A DNA stretch of 64,000 nt from an uncultured Fluviicola sp. (GTDB lineage Bacteria > Bacteroidota > Bacteroidia > Flavobacteriales_D > Crocinitomicaceae). The position numbers were made by a program, and so were the translations under genes. The stretch lies in NCBI RefSeq assembly GCF_902168135.1, contig NZ_CABHOL010000050.1, forward strand, positions 29,529-93,528, given 5' to 3'. Below are positions 1-9,099 of the stretch, piece by piece. Numbering within the stretch: the first letter of the stretch is position 1; each line of letters opens with the position of its first letter. The notes under the pieces were generated by a model. The model saw nothing but the letters and a program-made list of their open reading frames with translations, did not search any database and was not told where the DNA came from.

Positions 1-231
1 AGAGACATGTCATTGATCGGGAATATTGGAATCCCGGTTCATGTAGTTGTTTGTGGAGGAACTATTTTGAATGAAGATTACTTGGATATTGCCTACAAAA
101 CGAAAGGTTCGTTGAGCTTTAACGGTGTTGATTACAAGGATTTCTATACGTTTGAGGACGGATCAACCATGCATGTCGGAAAAACGACTTATGTACTCAA
201 AAAAGGGCACTTTGTGCAAAAGAGAGAGTAG
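1..231 (+). CDS. C-terminal end of an unidentified protein (5' truncated by window edge)
   Basis: An open frame enters from the left edge and ends at TAG 229-231. About 76 residues are visible. The Met at base 7 is probably internal, because no promoter or ribosome-binding site can be judged upstream. The text has hydrophobic strands (IPVHVVVCGG) and alternating charged segments, as in the last strands of an alpha/beta domain. A von Willebrand A-like fold is only a guess. A strong hairpin terminator follows one base after the stop, so this is the end of a transcription unit. The function is not recognised. Confidence 0.55.
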   Translation, partial: RDMSLIGNIGIPVHVVVCGGTILNEDYLDIAYKTKGSLSFNGVDYKDFYTFEDGSTMHVGKTTYVLKKGHFVQKRE

Positions 232-262
232 AACAGAATGATAAGTTATCATTCTGTTTTCC
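232..262 (+). terminator. Rho-independent terminator after the first partial gene
   Basis: A 13-base perfect inverted repeat (arms 232-244 and 246-258) is followed by a short T run. It lies between a plus-strand stop and the convergent stop at 276, so it may serve both genes. Confidence 0.7.
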
Positions 263-275
263 AACTTTGAGCAGT

Positions 276-2210
276 TTAGTTCTTCACAATTCTTTTGATT
301 GTTTTGCCTTTATTTGTCGAAAACTCAAAAATGTACATTCCATTTTGAAATTCCTTCAGAGAAAGACTTTCTTGTTTCTTGTCAAGTCTATAAGTCGGTT
401 TGATTACTTTTCCCTGAAGATCATAAACAGTAAGCAGGGTTTCTGTTTGATTTCCATAAATGATTACATTGTCCTTGGTTGGATTCGGAAATAGAACTAT
501 GGAGTTCATATCGTTTTCACCTAGTTCCAGTAATGAAATGTGTCCGTTGGTATAAGAAATGCCTTCAGTAACCACAAAGTAGTTCCCCAATGATTTTTGT
601 GTACAATAAAGTGATAGTTGAAGCCAATAATTTCCAAAACCGTAATTCATAACAAATAAACTAGGAATAATATGGGTTCCATTCGTATCAATTACTGCCC
701 AGTTCACAACTACAGAATCCAAACTGTAGAATTGGTAAGAATCAATATAAATTGTATCAATAGTATTGTAATCGATATCGCAATTTTCAATGGTAATTCC
801 AATGGAGTCTGCAGGTGTAAAATCATCGAACGGGTTAATGAAGATATAATTTGAATCGGAAGGAATCACAAAAGTACTTGTAATAGTATCGTTATTTCCA
901 TCTGTTGTAAGGACGGAATAAATACCAGGACATAGGCTGTCTATATAAGTGCTTTCGGATCCCACGATGGTTGTCCCATTACTCAATTCAAATGTGAAAT
1001 CAGGAATTCCATTTGCAGCTATCAAAACATAACCGTTACAATCGTTAGGGTTGGAAGGAGAGCTGAAGGTATTTACACTTAGCTGATTAAAGTACAGGTT
1101 TTTGTAGAGTTTTGCAGCATTAGGACCAAAACTTCCGCTGGAAAGGAATTGCTGTCCGGAAACCAGTACATCCTCATCCCCATCATTATCAATATCTCCA
1201 ATAGATACATGTCCTCTTCCATCAGCGAATGGAATTGAATCAAATTCTTGCAGCGTGCTTGTTCCTGTATTCTTATATGCATAGATCACAGACTCTCCGG
1301 ATCCGACATATCCGCGTATCAAAACATCTTTCTTCCCGTCAGAATCCATATCGAAACAATAAACTTCTCCTGTAGTGATCGGGATATCGTATGCAGTTGC
1401 CTGGGAAAAGTTCAAATTTCCATTATTCAGGTAAACAGATGCTTGAGATCCAAGTACAATGATGTCAAGAATCTGGTCATTGTTCATATCGTTAAATGCT
1501 ACATCGGGTACTGCAATGTTGTCAAAACTGGTAGAAGTTACTGTGAAATTACCTGCACCGTCGTTGATACAAACAGGTGAATTAGAATTCAACAAGAAGA
1601 TGTCCGATTTTCCGTCGTTGTTCATATCACCGATTTTACAACCGGAAGCAGCACTGAGCGAATTCAGGTAGACAAAATTCCCGTTGTTATTGAAATACAA
1701 GGTAGAATTCCAGCCGGCGATCACTACGTCCATGAACGCGTCACCATTTATGTCAATGAATGATCCTTCTCCCCATGCGTTGCTAAGCTCGCTGCTAAGT
1801 GTAGCTGATAAGGTGAAGTTTCCAAAACCATCATTCTCGTATAAAGCGGGAGCTGCATCATCACTGGTGATTAACAAATCTTCGTCCCCATCTCCATTGA
1901 CATCCCCAAAATCAACTTTGGGTAATATCGGGCTAATAAATGTTGTGTTGGGAACAAGTAGAAATTTTCCTCCTCCAATATTTTTATACAATTTTGTTTG
2001 CAGTCCAACTGTATGAACAGTTCCGGAAATTAACAAATCAAGATCACCATCTCCGTCAATATCTGAAAAATCGGAATCACTATCTCCGAATTGAGGAAAG
2101 TTTGCGGTGTTTCCAGCCAAAGGATTTACTTCAATATATTCCGGATTTTGCCCGAAAACAGGATTAACGAATAAGGTAGCTGCCAGAAGTACTAAATGAA
2201 GTTGTTTCAT
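276..2210 (-). CDS. Secreted FG-GAP/VCBS repeat protein with T9SS type A sorting tail
   Basis: This 644-residue protein starts with a signal peptide (MKQLHLVLLAATLF...FGQ). About seven calcium-binding-loop repeats of the FG-GAP/VCBS type lie between roughly residues 45 and 360, of the form DIDGDGDLDLLISG, DVNGDGDEDLLITS and DINGDAFMDVVIAG. Such repeats form an integrin-alpha-like beta-propeller. A middle region has Cys residues and Ig-like strands. The last ~75 residues (VLFPNPTKDNVIIYG ... GMYIFEF ... KRIVKN) are a typical T9SS type A C-terminal signal, which directs export across the outer membrane and surface attachment. The gene is transcribed alone and diverges from dusB. It is probably a surface adhesin or structural protein; the ligand is unknown. 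Confidence 0.88.
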   Translation of the reverse strand: MKQLHLVLLAATLFVNPVFGQNPEYIEVNPLAGNTANFPQFGDSDSDFSDIDGDGDLDLLISGTVHTVGLQTKLYKNIGGGKFLLVPNTTFISPILPKVDFGDVNGDGDEDLLITSDDAAPALYENDGFGNFTLSATLSSELSNAWGEGSFIDINGDAFMDVVIAGWNSTLYFNNNGNFVYLNSLSAASGCKIGDMNNDGKSDIFLLNSNSPVCINDGAGNFTVTSTSFDNIAVPDVAFNDMNNDQILDIIVLGSQASVYLNNGNLNFSQATAYDIPITTGEVYCFDMDSDGKKDVLIRGYVGSGESVIYAYKNTGTSTLQEFDSIPFADGRGHVSIGDIDNDGDEDVLVSGQQFLSSGSFGPNAAKLYKNLYFNQLSVNTFSSPSNPNDCNGYVLIAANGIPDFTFELSNGTTIVGSESTYIDSLCPGIYSVLTTDGNNDTITSTFVIPSDSNYIFINPFDDFTPADSIGITIENCDIDYNTIDTIYIDSYQFYSLDSVVVNWAVIDTNGTHIIPSLFVMNYGFGNYWLQLSLYCTQKSLGNYFVVTEGISYTNGHISLLELGENDMNSIVLFPNPTKDNVIIYGNQTETLLTVYDLQGKVIKPTYRLDKKQESLSLKEFQNGMYIFEFSTNKGKTIKRIVKN

Positions 2211-2282
2211 GATGGTTATTTGGGGTAAAGGTAGTGTAATTTAAGTTAGTAACTCATTTTATATTTTTTCTTTTGAATTGTC

Positions 2283-2290
2283 TACCTTTG
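2283..2290 (+). promoter_or_regulatory. Bacteroidetes -7 element of dusB
   Basis: TACCTTTG matches TAnnTTTG and ends four bases before the dusB ATG at 2295, so the transcript would start at or next to the start codon. No clear -33 TTG is present at the usual distance. Confidence 0.65.
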
Positions 2291-2294
2291 CACC

Positions 2295-3296
2295 ATGGTA
2301 AAAATCCGTGATATTGAATTGGGTGAATTTCCGCTTCTTTTGGCTCCAATGGAAGATGTGAGTGATCCACCGTTCAGGGCTTTATGTAAAAAGCATGGAG
2401 CTGATTTGATGTACACTGAATTTATTTCTTCGGAAGGATTGATCCGCGATGCGATCAAGAGCCGTCAAAAGCTGGACATTTTCGATTATGAAAAACCCAT
2501 CGGGATCCAGATCTTTGGTGGTGATGAAGAAGCCATGGCTATGTCTGCAAGAATTGTGGATGCTACCAACCCGGATATTTTGGATATCAATTTCGGTTGC
2601 CCGGTGAAGAAGGTGGTTTCTAAAGGAGCAGGAGCAGGAGTGTTGAAGGATGTAGACCTGATGGTTCGCCTCACAAAAGCTTGTATCAACTCCACGAAAT
2701 TGCCGGTAACCGTTAAAACCCGTTTGGGCTGGGACCATTCAATGATTAATATCATGGAAGTAGCCGAGCGCCTGCAGGATATCGGGGTGGAAGCTTTGTC
2801 CATTCACGGACGAACGCGCGCGCAGATGTACAAGGGTGAAGCTGACTGGAGTTACATTGCGGAAGTGAAAAACAATCCCCGGATTAAAATCCCAATCTTT
2901 GGGAACGGAGATATCGACACGCCGGAAAAAGCACTGGAATACAAAAACCGTTACGGGGTTGACGGAATCATGATCGGTCGTGCAAGTATCGGTTACCCAT
3001 GGATCTTCAATGAAGTGAAGCATTTCATGGAAACAGGAGAGCATTTGCCTGCTCCGGGAGTAAAAGACAGGGTAGAGGCTGCCCGCGATCATTTAATGAT
3101 GAGCGTGAAATGGAAGGGCGAACGTTTGGGAGTGGTTGAAATGAAACGCCATTACACGAATTATTTCAAAGGAATTGCGCATTTCAAAGAATACCGAACC
3201 AAATTAGTTACGTCGTTCGATTTGCAGGAAATCCTGGATACACTCGCTTACCTGGAAGAAAATGCAGAGGAATTTATCTTTTCGAATCCAGTTTAG
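2295..3296 (+). CDS. dusB: tRNA-dihydrouridine synthase (DusB type)
   Basis: The protein has 333 residues, the normal length for DusB. It reduces uridines in the tRNA D-loop to dihydrouridine with FMN and NAD(P)H in the cytosol. Visible marks are the N-terminal APMEDVSDPPFRALC segment, the active-site loop DINFGCPVKKV with general-acid Cys102, the HGRTRAQMY motif, and the phosphate-binding segments GNGDI and DGIMIGRASIGYPW of the FMN TIM barrel. A short helical tRNA-binding domain closes the protein. In many bacteria dusB is linked to fis; here it stands alone with its own promoter. The Dus family is certain. The DusB subtype rests on the motif text and length. Confidence 0.95.
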   Translation: MVKIRDIELGEFPLLLAPMEDVSDPPFRALCKKHGADLMYTEFISSEGLIRDAIKSRQKLDIFDYEKPIGIQIFGGDEEAMAMSARIVDATNPDILDINFGCPVKKVVSKGAGAGVLKDVDLMVRLTKACINSTKLPVTVKTRLGWDHSMINIMEVAERLQDIGVEALSIHGRTRAQMYKGEADWSYIAEVKNNPRIKIPIFGNGDIDTPEKALEYKNRYGVDGIMIGRASIGYPWIFNEVKHFMETGEHLPAPGVKDRVEAARDHLMMSVKWKGERLGVVEMKRHYTNYFKGIAHFKEYRTKLVTSFDLQEILDTLAYLEENAEEFIFSNPV

Positions 3297-3327
3297 ATTT
3301 TACCTTTTCAGAAGAATCTCATCTGGC

Positions 3328-3403
3328 TTCCTCCTTTGGAGGTCGTGACGACTCAGACGAGTGTCAGACTCCGTCAGAGGGGAATGAGGGGGAGGAAAAT
3401 CCG
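3328..3403. repeat. Dispersed GA-rich palindromic intergenic repeat, copy 1
   Basis: Between dusB and the next gene lies a CCTCCTTTGGAGG-type start, then an inverted repeat (arms 3352-3359 and 3372-3379, one mismatch), then an AGAGGGGAATGAGGGGGAGG-like tail. The same arrangement recurs at 16541-16630, with a perfect 8-bp stem there, and in shorter form at 13744-13793 and 26525-26597. Confidence 0.7.
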
Positions 3404-3422
3404 ATTGCTTTTAAGGCGATGA

Positions 3423-3764
3423 TTATTGTACTTTATAAGTATACTTCACACGCACATGCTCAAAAGCCGCGTAGCGCGTTCCGGCAGTAAATTTTAATTT
3501 CTTTGCGGCATTTTCGGCTTTCATCCGCGACGGTGTTGATTTGATTGTCGATTGCTCACCGATGATCTTCGTTCCGGTTACAAGGCCTTCTCTATTCACA
3601 GCCAGTTCTACTACAACAGTTCCTTCTGCAGCGGATGAAATGGTGAAATTCTCTGTGGTAGTTAGTAGTTTTCGTCCTGAGTCGACCAGTGTTCCTGTAA
3701 GTACTTGTGAGTCAGCCCGGGAGTAGCTTAAAATTGCAATTGCTAGTAGAAGAAGTTTTTTCAT
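3423..3764 (-). CDS. Exported TonB C-terminal-like domain protein
   Basis: This is a 113-residue protein. Residues 1-19 form a signal peptide (MKKLLLLAIAILSYSRADSQ). The rest resembles the C-terminal domain of TonB energy transducers: VVVELAVNREGLVTGTKIIGEQ is the V-x-hydrophobic-x-V-x-x-x-G strand pattern, followed by AAKKLKF and a final basic strand VRVKYTYKVQ. There is no proline-rich linker and no transmembrane anchor, so it is a periplasmic stand-alone domain and not a working TonB by itself. It starts nine bases downstream of the recG stop codon region on the same strand order and may have its own promoter: TAAACTTG sits four bases before ATG, with one mismatch to TAnnTTTG. Confidence 0.6.
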   Translation of the reverse strand: MKKLLLLAIAILSYSRADSQVLTGTLVDSGRKLLTTTENFTISSAAEGTVVVELAVNREGLVTGTKIIGEQSTIKSTPSRMKAENAAKKLKFTAGTRYAAFEHVRVKYTYKVQ

Positions 3765-3773
3765 TGTCCAAGT

Positions 3774-5873
3774 TTAAGAAATTTCTGCCCAATTTGGTTT
3801 GTCCTGAAGTCTTTTTATTGCTTCGAGGCGCAAGAAAACATGTTCCTGTTTTTCCAAACGCGGGTCATCTATCAAAAGCTCTCTTGCCTTCTCACGGGCA
3901 AGAGCAACAAGCGGGCCATCTTTTGCCAAATCCGCAATTTTCAAGTCCAGCTGGCCGCTTTGCTGAGTTCCCATAATATCTCCCGGACCACGCAGTTCCA
4001 AATCGACTTCGGAAATTTCAAATCCGTCGTTGGTGCGGACCATTGTCTGGATCCGTTTTTTGGTGTCGGCAGATAATTTATTTCCGGTCATCAGCAGGCA
4101 GTAGGATTGTTCTGCACCCCGGCCTACACGTCCGCGCAGCTGGTGTAACTGTGACAAACCGAAACGTTCCGAGCTTTCAATGACCATTACAGATGCATTC
4201 GGGACATTAACACCGACTTCGATAACGGTTGTTGCAATCATAATCTGTGTTTTTCCCTCAACAAACTGCTGCATTTCGTAGTCTTTCACCTCAGGTTTCA
4301 TTTTCCCGTGAACAATGCTCACCCTGTAATCCGGTAGCGGGAAAGCACGACTGATTGCTTCGTAGCCGTCCATGAGGTTGTTGTAGTCCAGTGTTTCGGA
4401 TTCCTGTATCAACGGATAGACAATGTAGACCTGTCTTCCAAGTGCAATTTCTTTGCGGATAAATCCAAAAACAAGCGACCTGTCTTTTTCAAAATGGTGT
4501 TTGGTGGTAATGGGTTTTCTTCCCGGTGGAAGTTCATCAATTACCGAAACATCCAGATCTCCGTAATAAGTCATTGCCAGTGTCCTGGGAATAGGTGTTG
4601 CGGTCATGACCAAAATATGAGGCGGAGAAGTGTTTTTCTTCCATAAACGGGAACGCTGCTCTACACCGAATCGATGCTGCTCATCGATTACAACCAATCC
4701 GAGGTTTTTGAATTGGACAACGTCTTCCAATAAAGCGTGCGTTCCGACTAAAATATGAATTTCTCCGCTGAGTAATTGTTCATGTATTTCTTTACGGGCC
4801 GCTTTTTTGGTTGAACCGGTCAATAATGCAATTTTGACGGGTGTTCCTACCAGTAATTCGCTTAGACCGGTGAAATGCTGATTTGCCAGGATTTCCGTTG
4901 GAGCCATTAAAGCACCCTGCAGACCGGAACCGATTCCCATCAAAATAGTTAGCAAAGCTACAACTGTCTTTCCACTACCGACATCTCCCTGCAGTAAGCG
5001 GTTCATCTGGAAACCCGAACCAATATCCCTTCGGATTTCACGGAGCACTTTTTTTTGAGCATTCGTTAAAGGGAAAGGCAGGTTGTTTTCGTAGAAATCG
5101 TGAAAGAGCTGTCCTACTTCCGAAACCACTTGCCCGCTGTTTTTTTGCATGTTGATTGATTTTCGGAGCAGTAATTCAATCTGAAGGTTCAATAATTCTT
5201 CAAATTTGAAACGCATGCGTGCTTTTTGGGCCAATGCAACATCAGCCGGCATGTGAACTGCACGAATAGCGGCACCGAAAGCCGGGAGTTTTAATTCCCT
5301 GATCAATTTCGATGGAATAGTTTCTTCGAAATAAACTTTGGAAGCTAGTTCCAGGAGGTTTTCGATCAATTTTTGAATTCCTTTCGAATGCAGACCTGAA
5401 GCGGTCAGTTTTTCGGTAGAGGAGTAAACGGGCTGCCATCCCATGCTTGCCTCCGTTCCGTTTGCCGGACTCAATTCCGGATGGGAGATGTTCCAGGTAT
5501 TTACGTAGGGTTTTGCTTTCCCGAAAACGATATAAGTGGTATTCAGTTTCAGGTTCGGAAGAATGTATTTGTATCCCTGGAACCAGAGTAGATCAATAAT
5601 TCCCGTACCATCCTGGAATTTGACATTCAATCGTTTTTGCCTTCCGCTTCCTGTTTCCGAAACCGAGATGATCTGGCCTTTTAGTTGAACATACCCGTCG
5701 ATTTGAGGGATGTCTTTGATCAAATGGAATTGGGATCGGTCGATGTAACGGAAAGGAAAATGGTAGAGCAGGTCGTGATAAGTTGCGATTCCCAATTCTT
5801 CTCTCAGCAATTTGGCTCTTTGCGGACCAACTCCTTTGAGGAATTCGATGTGAGTTTGCAACCATTGATTCAT
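3774..5873 (-). CDS. recG: ATP-dependent DNA helicase RecG
   Basis: The 699-residue length matches RecG, the superfamily 2 helicase that reverses stalled replication forks and branch-migrates Holliday junctions. The N-terminal wedge/OB region (roughly 1-250) includes GPQRAKLLREELGI and the FPFRYIDRS text. The motor follows: Walker A LLQGDVGSGKTVVA, the DEQHRFGVEQR box (RecG has DEQH), ATPIPRTLAM, and the motif V-VI segment VIEVGVNVPNASVMVIE...QLRGRVGRG. The TRG region is near the C-terminus (ELRGPGDIMGTQQSGQ). All motor motifs are intact. TAAATTCG, one mismatch from TAnnTTTG, stands four bases before the ATG. Confidence 0.97.
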   Translation of the reverse strand: MNQWLQTHIEFLKGVGPQRAKLLREELGIATYHDLLYHFPFRYIDRSQFHLIKDIPQIDGYVQLKGQIISVSETGSGRQKRLNVKFQDGTGIIDLLWFQGYKYILPNLKLNTTYIVFGKAKPYVNTWNISHPELSPANGTEASMGWQPVYSSTEKLTASGLHSKGIQKLIENLLELASKVYFEETIPSKLIRELKLPAFGAAIRAVHMPADVALAQKARMRFKFEELLNLQIELLLRKSINMQKNSGQVVSEVGQLFHDFYENNLPFPLTNAQKKVLREIRRDIGSGFQMNRLLQGDVGSGKTVVALLTILMGIGSGLQGALMAPTEILANQHFTGLSELLVGTPVKIALLTGSTKKAARKEIHEQLLSGEIHILVGTHALLEDVVQFKNLGLVVIDEQHRFGVEQRSRLWKKNTSPPHILVMTATPIPRTLAMTYYGDLDVSVIDELPPGRKPITTKHHFEKDRSLVFGFIRKEIALGRQVYIVYPLIQESETLDYNNLMDGYEAISRAFPLPDYRVSIVHGKMKPEVKDYEMQQFVEGKTQIMIATTVIEVGVNVPNASVMVIESSERFGLSQLHQLRGRVGRGAEQSYCLLMTGNKLSADTKKRIQTMVRTNDGFEISEVDLELRGPGDIMGTQQSGQLDLKIADLAKDGPLVALAREKARELLIDDPRLEKQEHVFLRLEAIKRLQDKPNWAEIS

Positions 5874-5982
5874 GATGCGAATTTAGCTATTTGGATATTA
5901 AGACATTCGGATATTAAGATTTTAGGGCCAAATTCTTTTAGAAGAATATCTTAATTCTGAAACGGGATTCCTATAAATGATA

Positions 5983-6014
5983 AATGGAGTTCGGACAGGC
6001 GTCCAAACTCCATT
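5983..6014 (-). terminator. Hairpin in the recG/dsbD intergenic region, possible dsbD terminator
   Basis: Fourteen-base arms (5983-5996 and 6001-6014) pair with one bulge around a four-base loop, about 125 bases past the dsbD stop. The following T run on the minus strand is weak, so termination is plausible but not certain. Nearby, the tract ACCTAACCTAACCACC (about 6023-6042) and two copies of GGATATTAAGA (near 5892 and 5910) are unexplained. Confidence 0.4.
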
Positions 6015-6139
6015 CACTAATCAACCTAACCTAACCACCTAAATCATTACAAAGATAATTCTATTTTGTAATTGAGTAAAATATTTTTAGTTAAAATTAT
6101 CTTAATACACAGTTTTTATGGATGAACGGTAAAAATGAA

Positions 6140-8221
6140 TTATTTTTTATACGTGTCCAATCCTTTTTCAAGCCATTTTTTAAATACTTCAGGACTTCCA
6201 TGATTTTGATAATCGGCAGAACCGACCGGAATGTCTTTCCCTTCAGGTGTTTGAAGTACATAATAAGGCTGTGATGAAGTCTTATATTCTTCAATTTGTT
6301 TAGCCGTCCATTTATTTCCAATCGTAACTATTGAAAAATCCTGTCCGTTTACCTTGATCGTACGCTGTTCTTCTTTTGGTAATTCCGTGCGCTCGTCTAC
6401 ATATAAAGACACTATTACAACGTCATCGCGAAGGTGTTCAATGATTCCGGGCTGTCCCCAAACACTTTGTTCCATTTTACGACAGTTCACACATCCCCAT
6501 CCGGTGAAATCGACAAAAAGCGGTTTGTTTACTTTCTTCGCGTAAGCCAAAGCTTTGTCATAATCGTTGAAAGCCATCAATCCTTTTGGTCCTTTGTGCA
6601 TTCCGTCTACGTGAACTTCTGATGCGGAAATGGTACCTTCTCCACTTCCACCGACGCCATTAGGCGATTCGGCATAGAAGTCCGGAGGTAAGAATGCGTT
6701 GACTAATTTTAAAGGAGCTCCCCAAAGGCCCGGAATGAGATAGAAGGTGAAAGCAATAGTTAATGTTGCCATCATGGTTCTTCCCACCGATAATTTTTCT
6801 ACCGGGCTATCATGCGGTAATCGGACTTTTCCAAGTAAGTAAAGGGAAAGTGTTCCGAAAACTGCGATCCAAATGGAAATAAAGACTTCCCGCTCCAAAA
6901 GATGCCACTGCATAGTAGTGTCTGCTGTGGACAAGAACTTGAAAGCAAATGCAATTTCCAAGAAACCTAAGAATACTTTTACCACGTTTAACCAACCGCC
7001 TGAACTCGGCATAGAGTTTAGCCACGAAGGGAACATTGCGAATAACATAAATGGTAAAGCAAGTGCCAGTCCGAATGCAAACATTCCGACCATCAGGGCA
7101 GAATCTCCACCGCTTGATGAAATTCCTACCAATAAACTCCCTAAAATCGGTCCTGTACAAGAGAATGAAGCCAGTGATAATACCAATGCCATAAAGAAGA
7201 TTCCTACTACACCTCCTTTGTCTGCTTTTTCATCAGCTTTATTGGTCCATTTTGCAGGTAATTGAATTTCAAATGCACCTAAGAAAGATAACCCGAAAAC
7301 AAAAAGCATTAAGAAGAAGAAAATGTTGAAATAGACGTTTGTAGACATTTCATTCAACAAGCTGGATGCTCTTGTAATTACAACAATACCACCAAGCAAA
7401 ACATGTATGGCAATGATAGAACCTCCATAAATAAAAGCATTTCTTCTGCCTAAGGCCGGAGTTTTACTTCTTTTTGTAAAGAAACTTACCGTCATAGGAA
7501 TCATTGGGAATACACAAGGCATGATGATTGCCGCAAATCCACCCAGGAAAGCCAGGAAAAAAGTTCCCCAAAGTGAACCTGACTTTTTCTTCTCTTTTTT
7601 CTGATGATCTTCGTTTTGAGCTTGCTTTGAATCTTTTTTAGAATCAGATACCTCCGTCTTTACAGATGAAGAAGTTGAAGAAGCGGTGTCTTTTGTCTCG
7701 GGATCACTGCTTACTGCTGTTTCTGAGGTTAGTGCATCAGCATTTGGATTCCCCTTCACGTTGATCGTTCCTGATGATTGGTATGGGGGAAGGCATGCAG
7801 CATTGATTTCACAAGTTTGGAAATCGTATTTAAAAGTGATTTTAAAATCTTTTTTAGATAGAATCTTTATTTTCTGTTTAAAAACAGCTTTTCCTACGTG
7901 AAAGACGAGTGTTTCATCCAGAATCTTATCATATTCACTGTGAGGCTTGGATTCGGTCATTTTTCCAACCAACTCAAAATCTTTTGATTTGACCAACTCT
8001 ACAGTTGTAGGCCAATTCATAGAGCCTTTTGGGAGTACCATAGGGTTAATTTCCCAATTTGGTATAATGGATGCTTCGATGATTACTGTTGCATAATCGT
8101 CTTTTTGTTCAACTCTACCACTCCATTTTACTTTGTCTTCAGGATTTGGAACCTGAGCACTTACTTGTAATGAGGTGAATAAACCAACTAAAAGGATTAA
8201 ACTTTTAAATAAGTATTTCAT
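6140..8221 (-). CDS. dsbD: DsbD-type thiol:disulfide interchange protein (full three-domain form)
   Basis: The 693-residue protein carries electrons from cytosolic thioredoxin to the periplasm. In order it has a signal peptide (1-22); a DsbD-alpha-like immunoglobulin domain (about 25-155) with Cys137 and Cys143 in TCEINAACLPP; a low-complexity Ser/Lys linker (about 165-215); and the CcdA/DsbD transmembrane core with its paired cysteines in MPCVFPM (Cys236) and SFSCTGP (Cys355). A C-terminal periplasmic thioredoxin domain follows, with the active site GWGCVNC (Cys577, Cys580). All three redox pairs are present, so the relay looks functional. It lies 15 bases downstream of a free-standing alpha-like domain gene and probably shares its promoter. 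Targets could be cytochrome c maturation or isomerases; none is in the window. Confidence 0.92.
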   Translation of the reverse strand: MKYLFKSLILLVGLFTSLQVSAQVPNPEDKVKWSGRVEQKDDYATVIIEASIIPNWEINPMVLPKGSMNWPTTVELVKSKDFELVGKMTESKPHSEYDKILDETLVFHVGKAVFKQKIKILSKKDFKITFKYDFQTCEINAACLPPYQSSGTINVKGNPNADALTSETAVSSDPETKDTASSTSSSVKTEVSDSKKDSKQAQNEDHQKKEKKKSGSLWGTFFLAFLGGFAAIIMPCVFPMIPMTVSFFTKRSKTPALGRRNAFIYGGSIIAIHVLLGGIVVITRASSLLNEMSTNVYFNIFFFLMLFVFGLSFLGAFEIQLPAKWTNKADEKADKGGVVGIFFMALVLSLASFSCTGPILGSLLVGISSSGGDSALMVGMFAFGLALALPFMLFAMFPSWLNSMPSSGGWLNVVKVFLGFLEIAFAFKFLSTADTTMQWHLLEREVFISIWIAVFGTLSLYLLGKVRLPHDSPVEKLSVGRTMMATLTIAFTFYLIPGLWGAPLKLVNAFLPPDFYAESPNGVGGSGEGTISASEVHVDGMHKGPKGLMAFNDYDKALAYAKKVNKPLFVDFTGWGCVNCRKMEQSVWGQPGIIEHLRDDVVIVSLYVDERTELPKEEQRTIKVNGQDFSIVTIGNKWTAKQIEEYKTSSQPYYVLQTPEGKDIPVGSADYQNHGSPEVFKKWLEKGLDTYKK

Positions 8222-8236
8222 AAAGTTTGTTGTGTA

Positions 8237-8671
8237 TTATGGAATTGTTATGGAAAAATCAACATCAACAGGAGGGAGGCACATCACTTCGTTGCAGACC
8301 ATGAAGGTTACATAACCTGTGATCATATCACCTGATTTTGCTTTGGCTACTTTGCGGGTGAAAGTAACTTCTGATTTGAAAAAGTCAAGTGCAGCCTCGA
8401 AATTCTCATCGTACTCGTGAATGGCTTTGGGTTCCGTGACCTCTCCTTCAAATTTGATATTCGGGTTTTCCGTAAACGTAAAACTGGTCGGGACCGGGCC
8501 GATAGTATTGTTAATATGCTGGCTGTATAAATGCCAGCCTTCGGAAATGATCGCTTTGAATTGGATTTCTTTGGTGCTCGTATTGTAAGAAAAGTCCCAT
8601 TTTACTCTGTCCTGAGCAAAAAGACTGGTTCCGATCCATAAAAATGAGCATAAAAAAAGCAGTTTACGCAT
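8237..8671 (-). CDS. Stand-alone periplasmic DsbD-alpha (DsbDN-like) domain protein
   Basis: This 144-residue protein has a signal peptide (MRKLLFLCSFLWIGTSLFAQ) and one DsbD N-terminal-like domain: VKWDFSYNTSTKEIQFKAII, EGWHLYSQ, and the cysteine-bearing end MVCNEVMCLPPVDVDF. It parallels the first domain of the next gene (KWSGRVEQ..., TCEINAACLPP). It probably accepts electrons from the membrane core of its neighbour and passes them to a periplasmic partner. It is the first gene of a two-gene unit with a good promoter at 8692-8721. The C-x4-C spacing differs slightly from the C-x5-C of the full-length protein. Confidence 0.8.
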   Translation of the reverse strand: MRKLLFLCSFLWIGTSLFAQDRVKWDFSYNTSTKEIQFKAIISEGWHLYSQHINNTIGPVPTSFTFTENPNIKFEGEVTEPKAIHEYDENFEAALDFFKSEVTFTRKVAKAKSGDMITGYVTFMVCNEVMCLPPVDVDFSITIP

Positions 8672-8691
8672 GGGGCTTTAGTTTGTACTTC

Positions 8692-8721
8692 CAAAGCTAC
8701 GAAACGAAAACTGCTTGGCAA
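8692..8721 (-). promoter_or_regulatory. Promoter of the dsbD pair
   Basis: On the minus strand TTG (8721-8719), 19 bases and TAGCTTTG (8699-8692) match the Bacteroidetes sigma consensus. The predicted start lies about 15-20 bases before the ATG at 8671. Confidence 0.75.
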
Positions 8722-8750
8722 TAATGAGTTTAACTAACTTTCTTGAAAAG

Positions 8751-9020
8751 CTAAAACTTTAATTCTACAATGTGATCAATGGGAATCCACATTCCGCCTT
8801 TCAGGCAGATGTATTTTTGTCCGGTGGCCCAAATGGTTGTGTTGACCCTTTTTAGTCCCTCGTCGTCGTGAAAAATGATGCCAACCTTGTGGTGGTACCC
8901 GTTCCCTAATCGGGTTGCTTCCTCTAATTTGGCACGAATATCTGATTGCTGTTCAAATTCAATCGGATGTTTAAAAGACAAATCTTTCACGATTTCTTTT
9001 TCGACTGTAACTGGTTCCAT
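8751..9020 (-). CDS. Conserved-looking small protein of unknown function
   Basis: It is an 89-residue cytosolic protein with no signal peptide or membrane segment, rich in Lys, Glu and Ile, with a final pair of beta strands (YICLKGGMWIPIDHIVELKF). I do not recognise the family. The ATG at 9018-9020 follows an A/G-rich stretch, codon use is like that of its neighbours, and no better frame exists here. It is separated from tilS by about 80 AT-rich bases and from the dsbD promoter by 30, so it may be a single-gene unit. Confidence 0.6.
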   Translation of the reverse strand: MEPVTVEKEIVKDLSFKHPIEFEQQSDIRAKLEEATRLGNGYHHKVGIIFHDDEGLKRVNTTIWATGQKYICLKGGMWIPIDHIVELKF

Positions 9021-9099
9021 TTTGCGGGGTTTTAAGAGTGTACAAATCGAAATTTAATAAAAAAATAATTTCAAAATCACATTTCGTGAAAAAAAAGTA

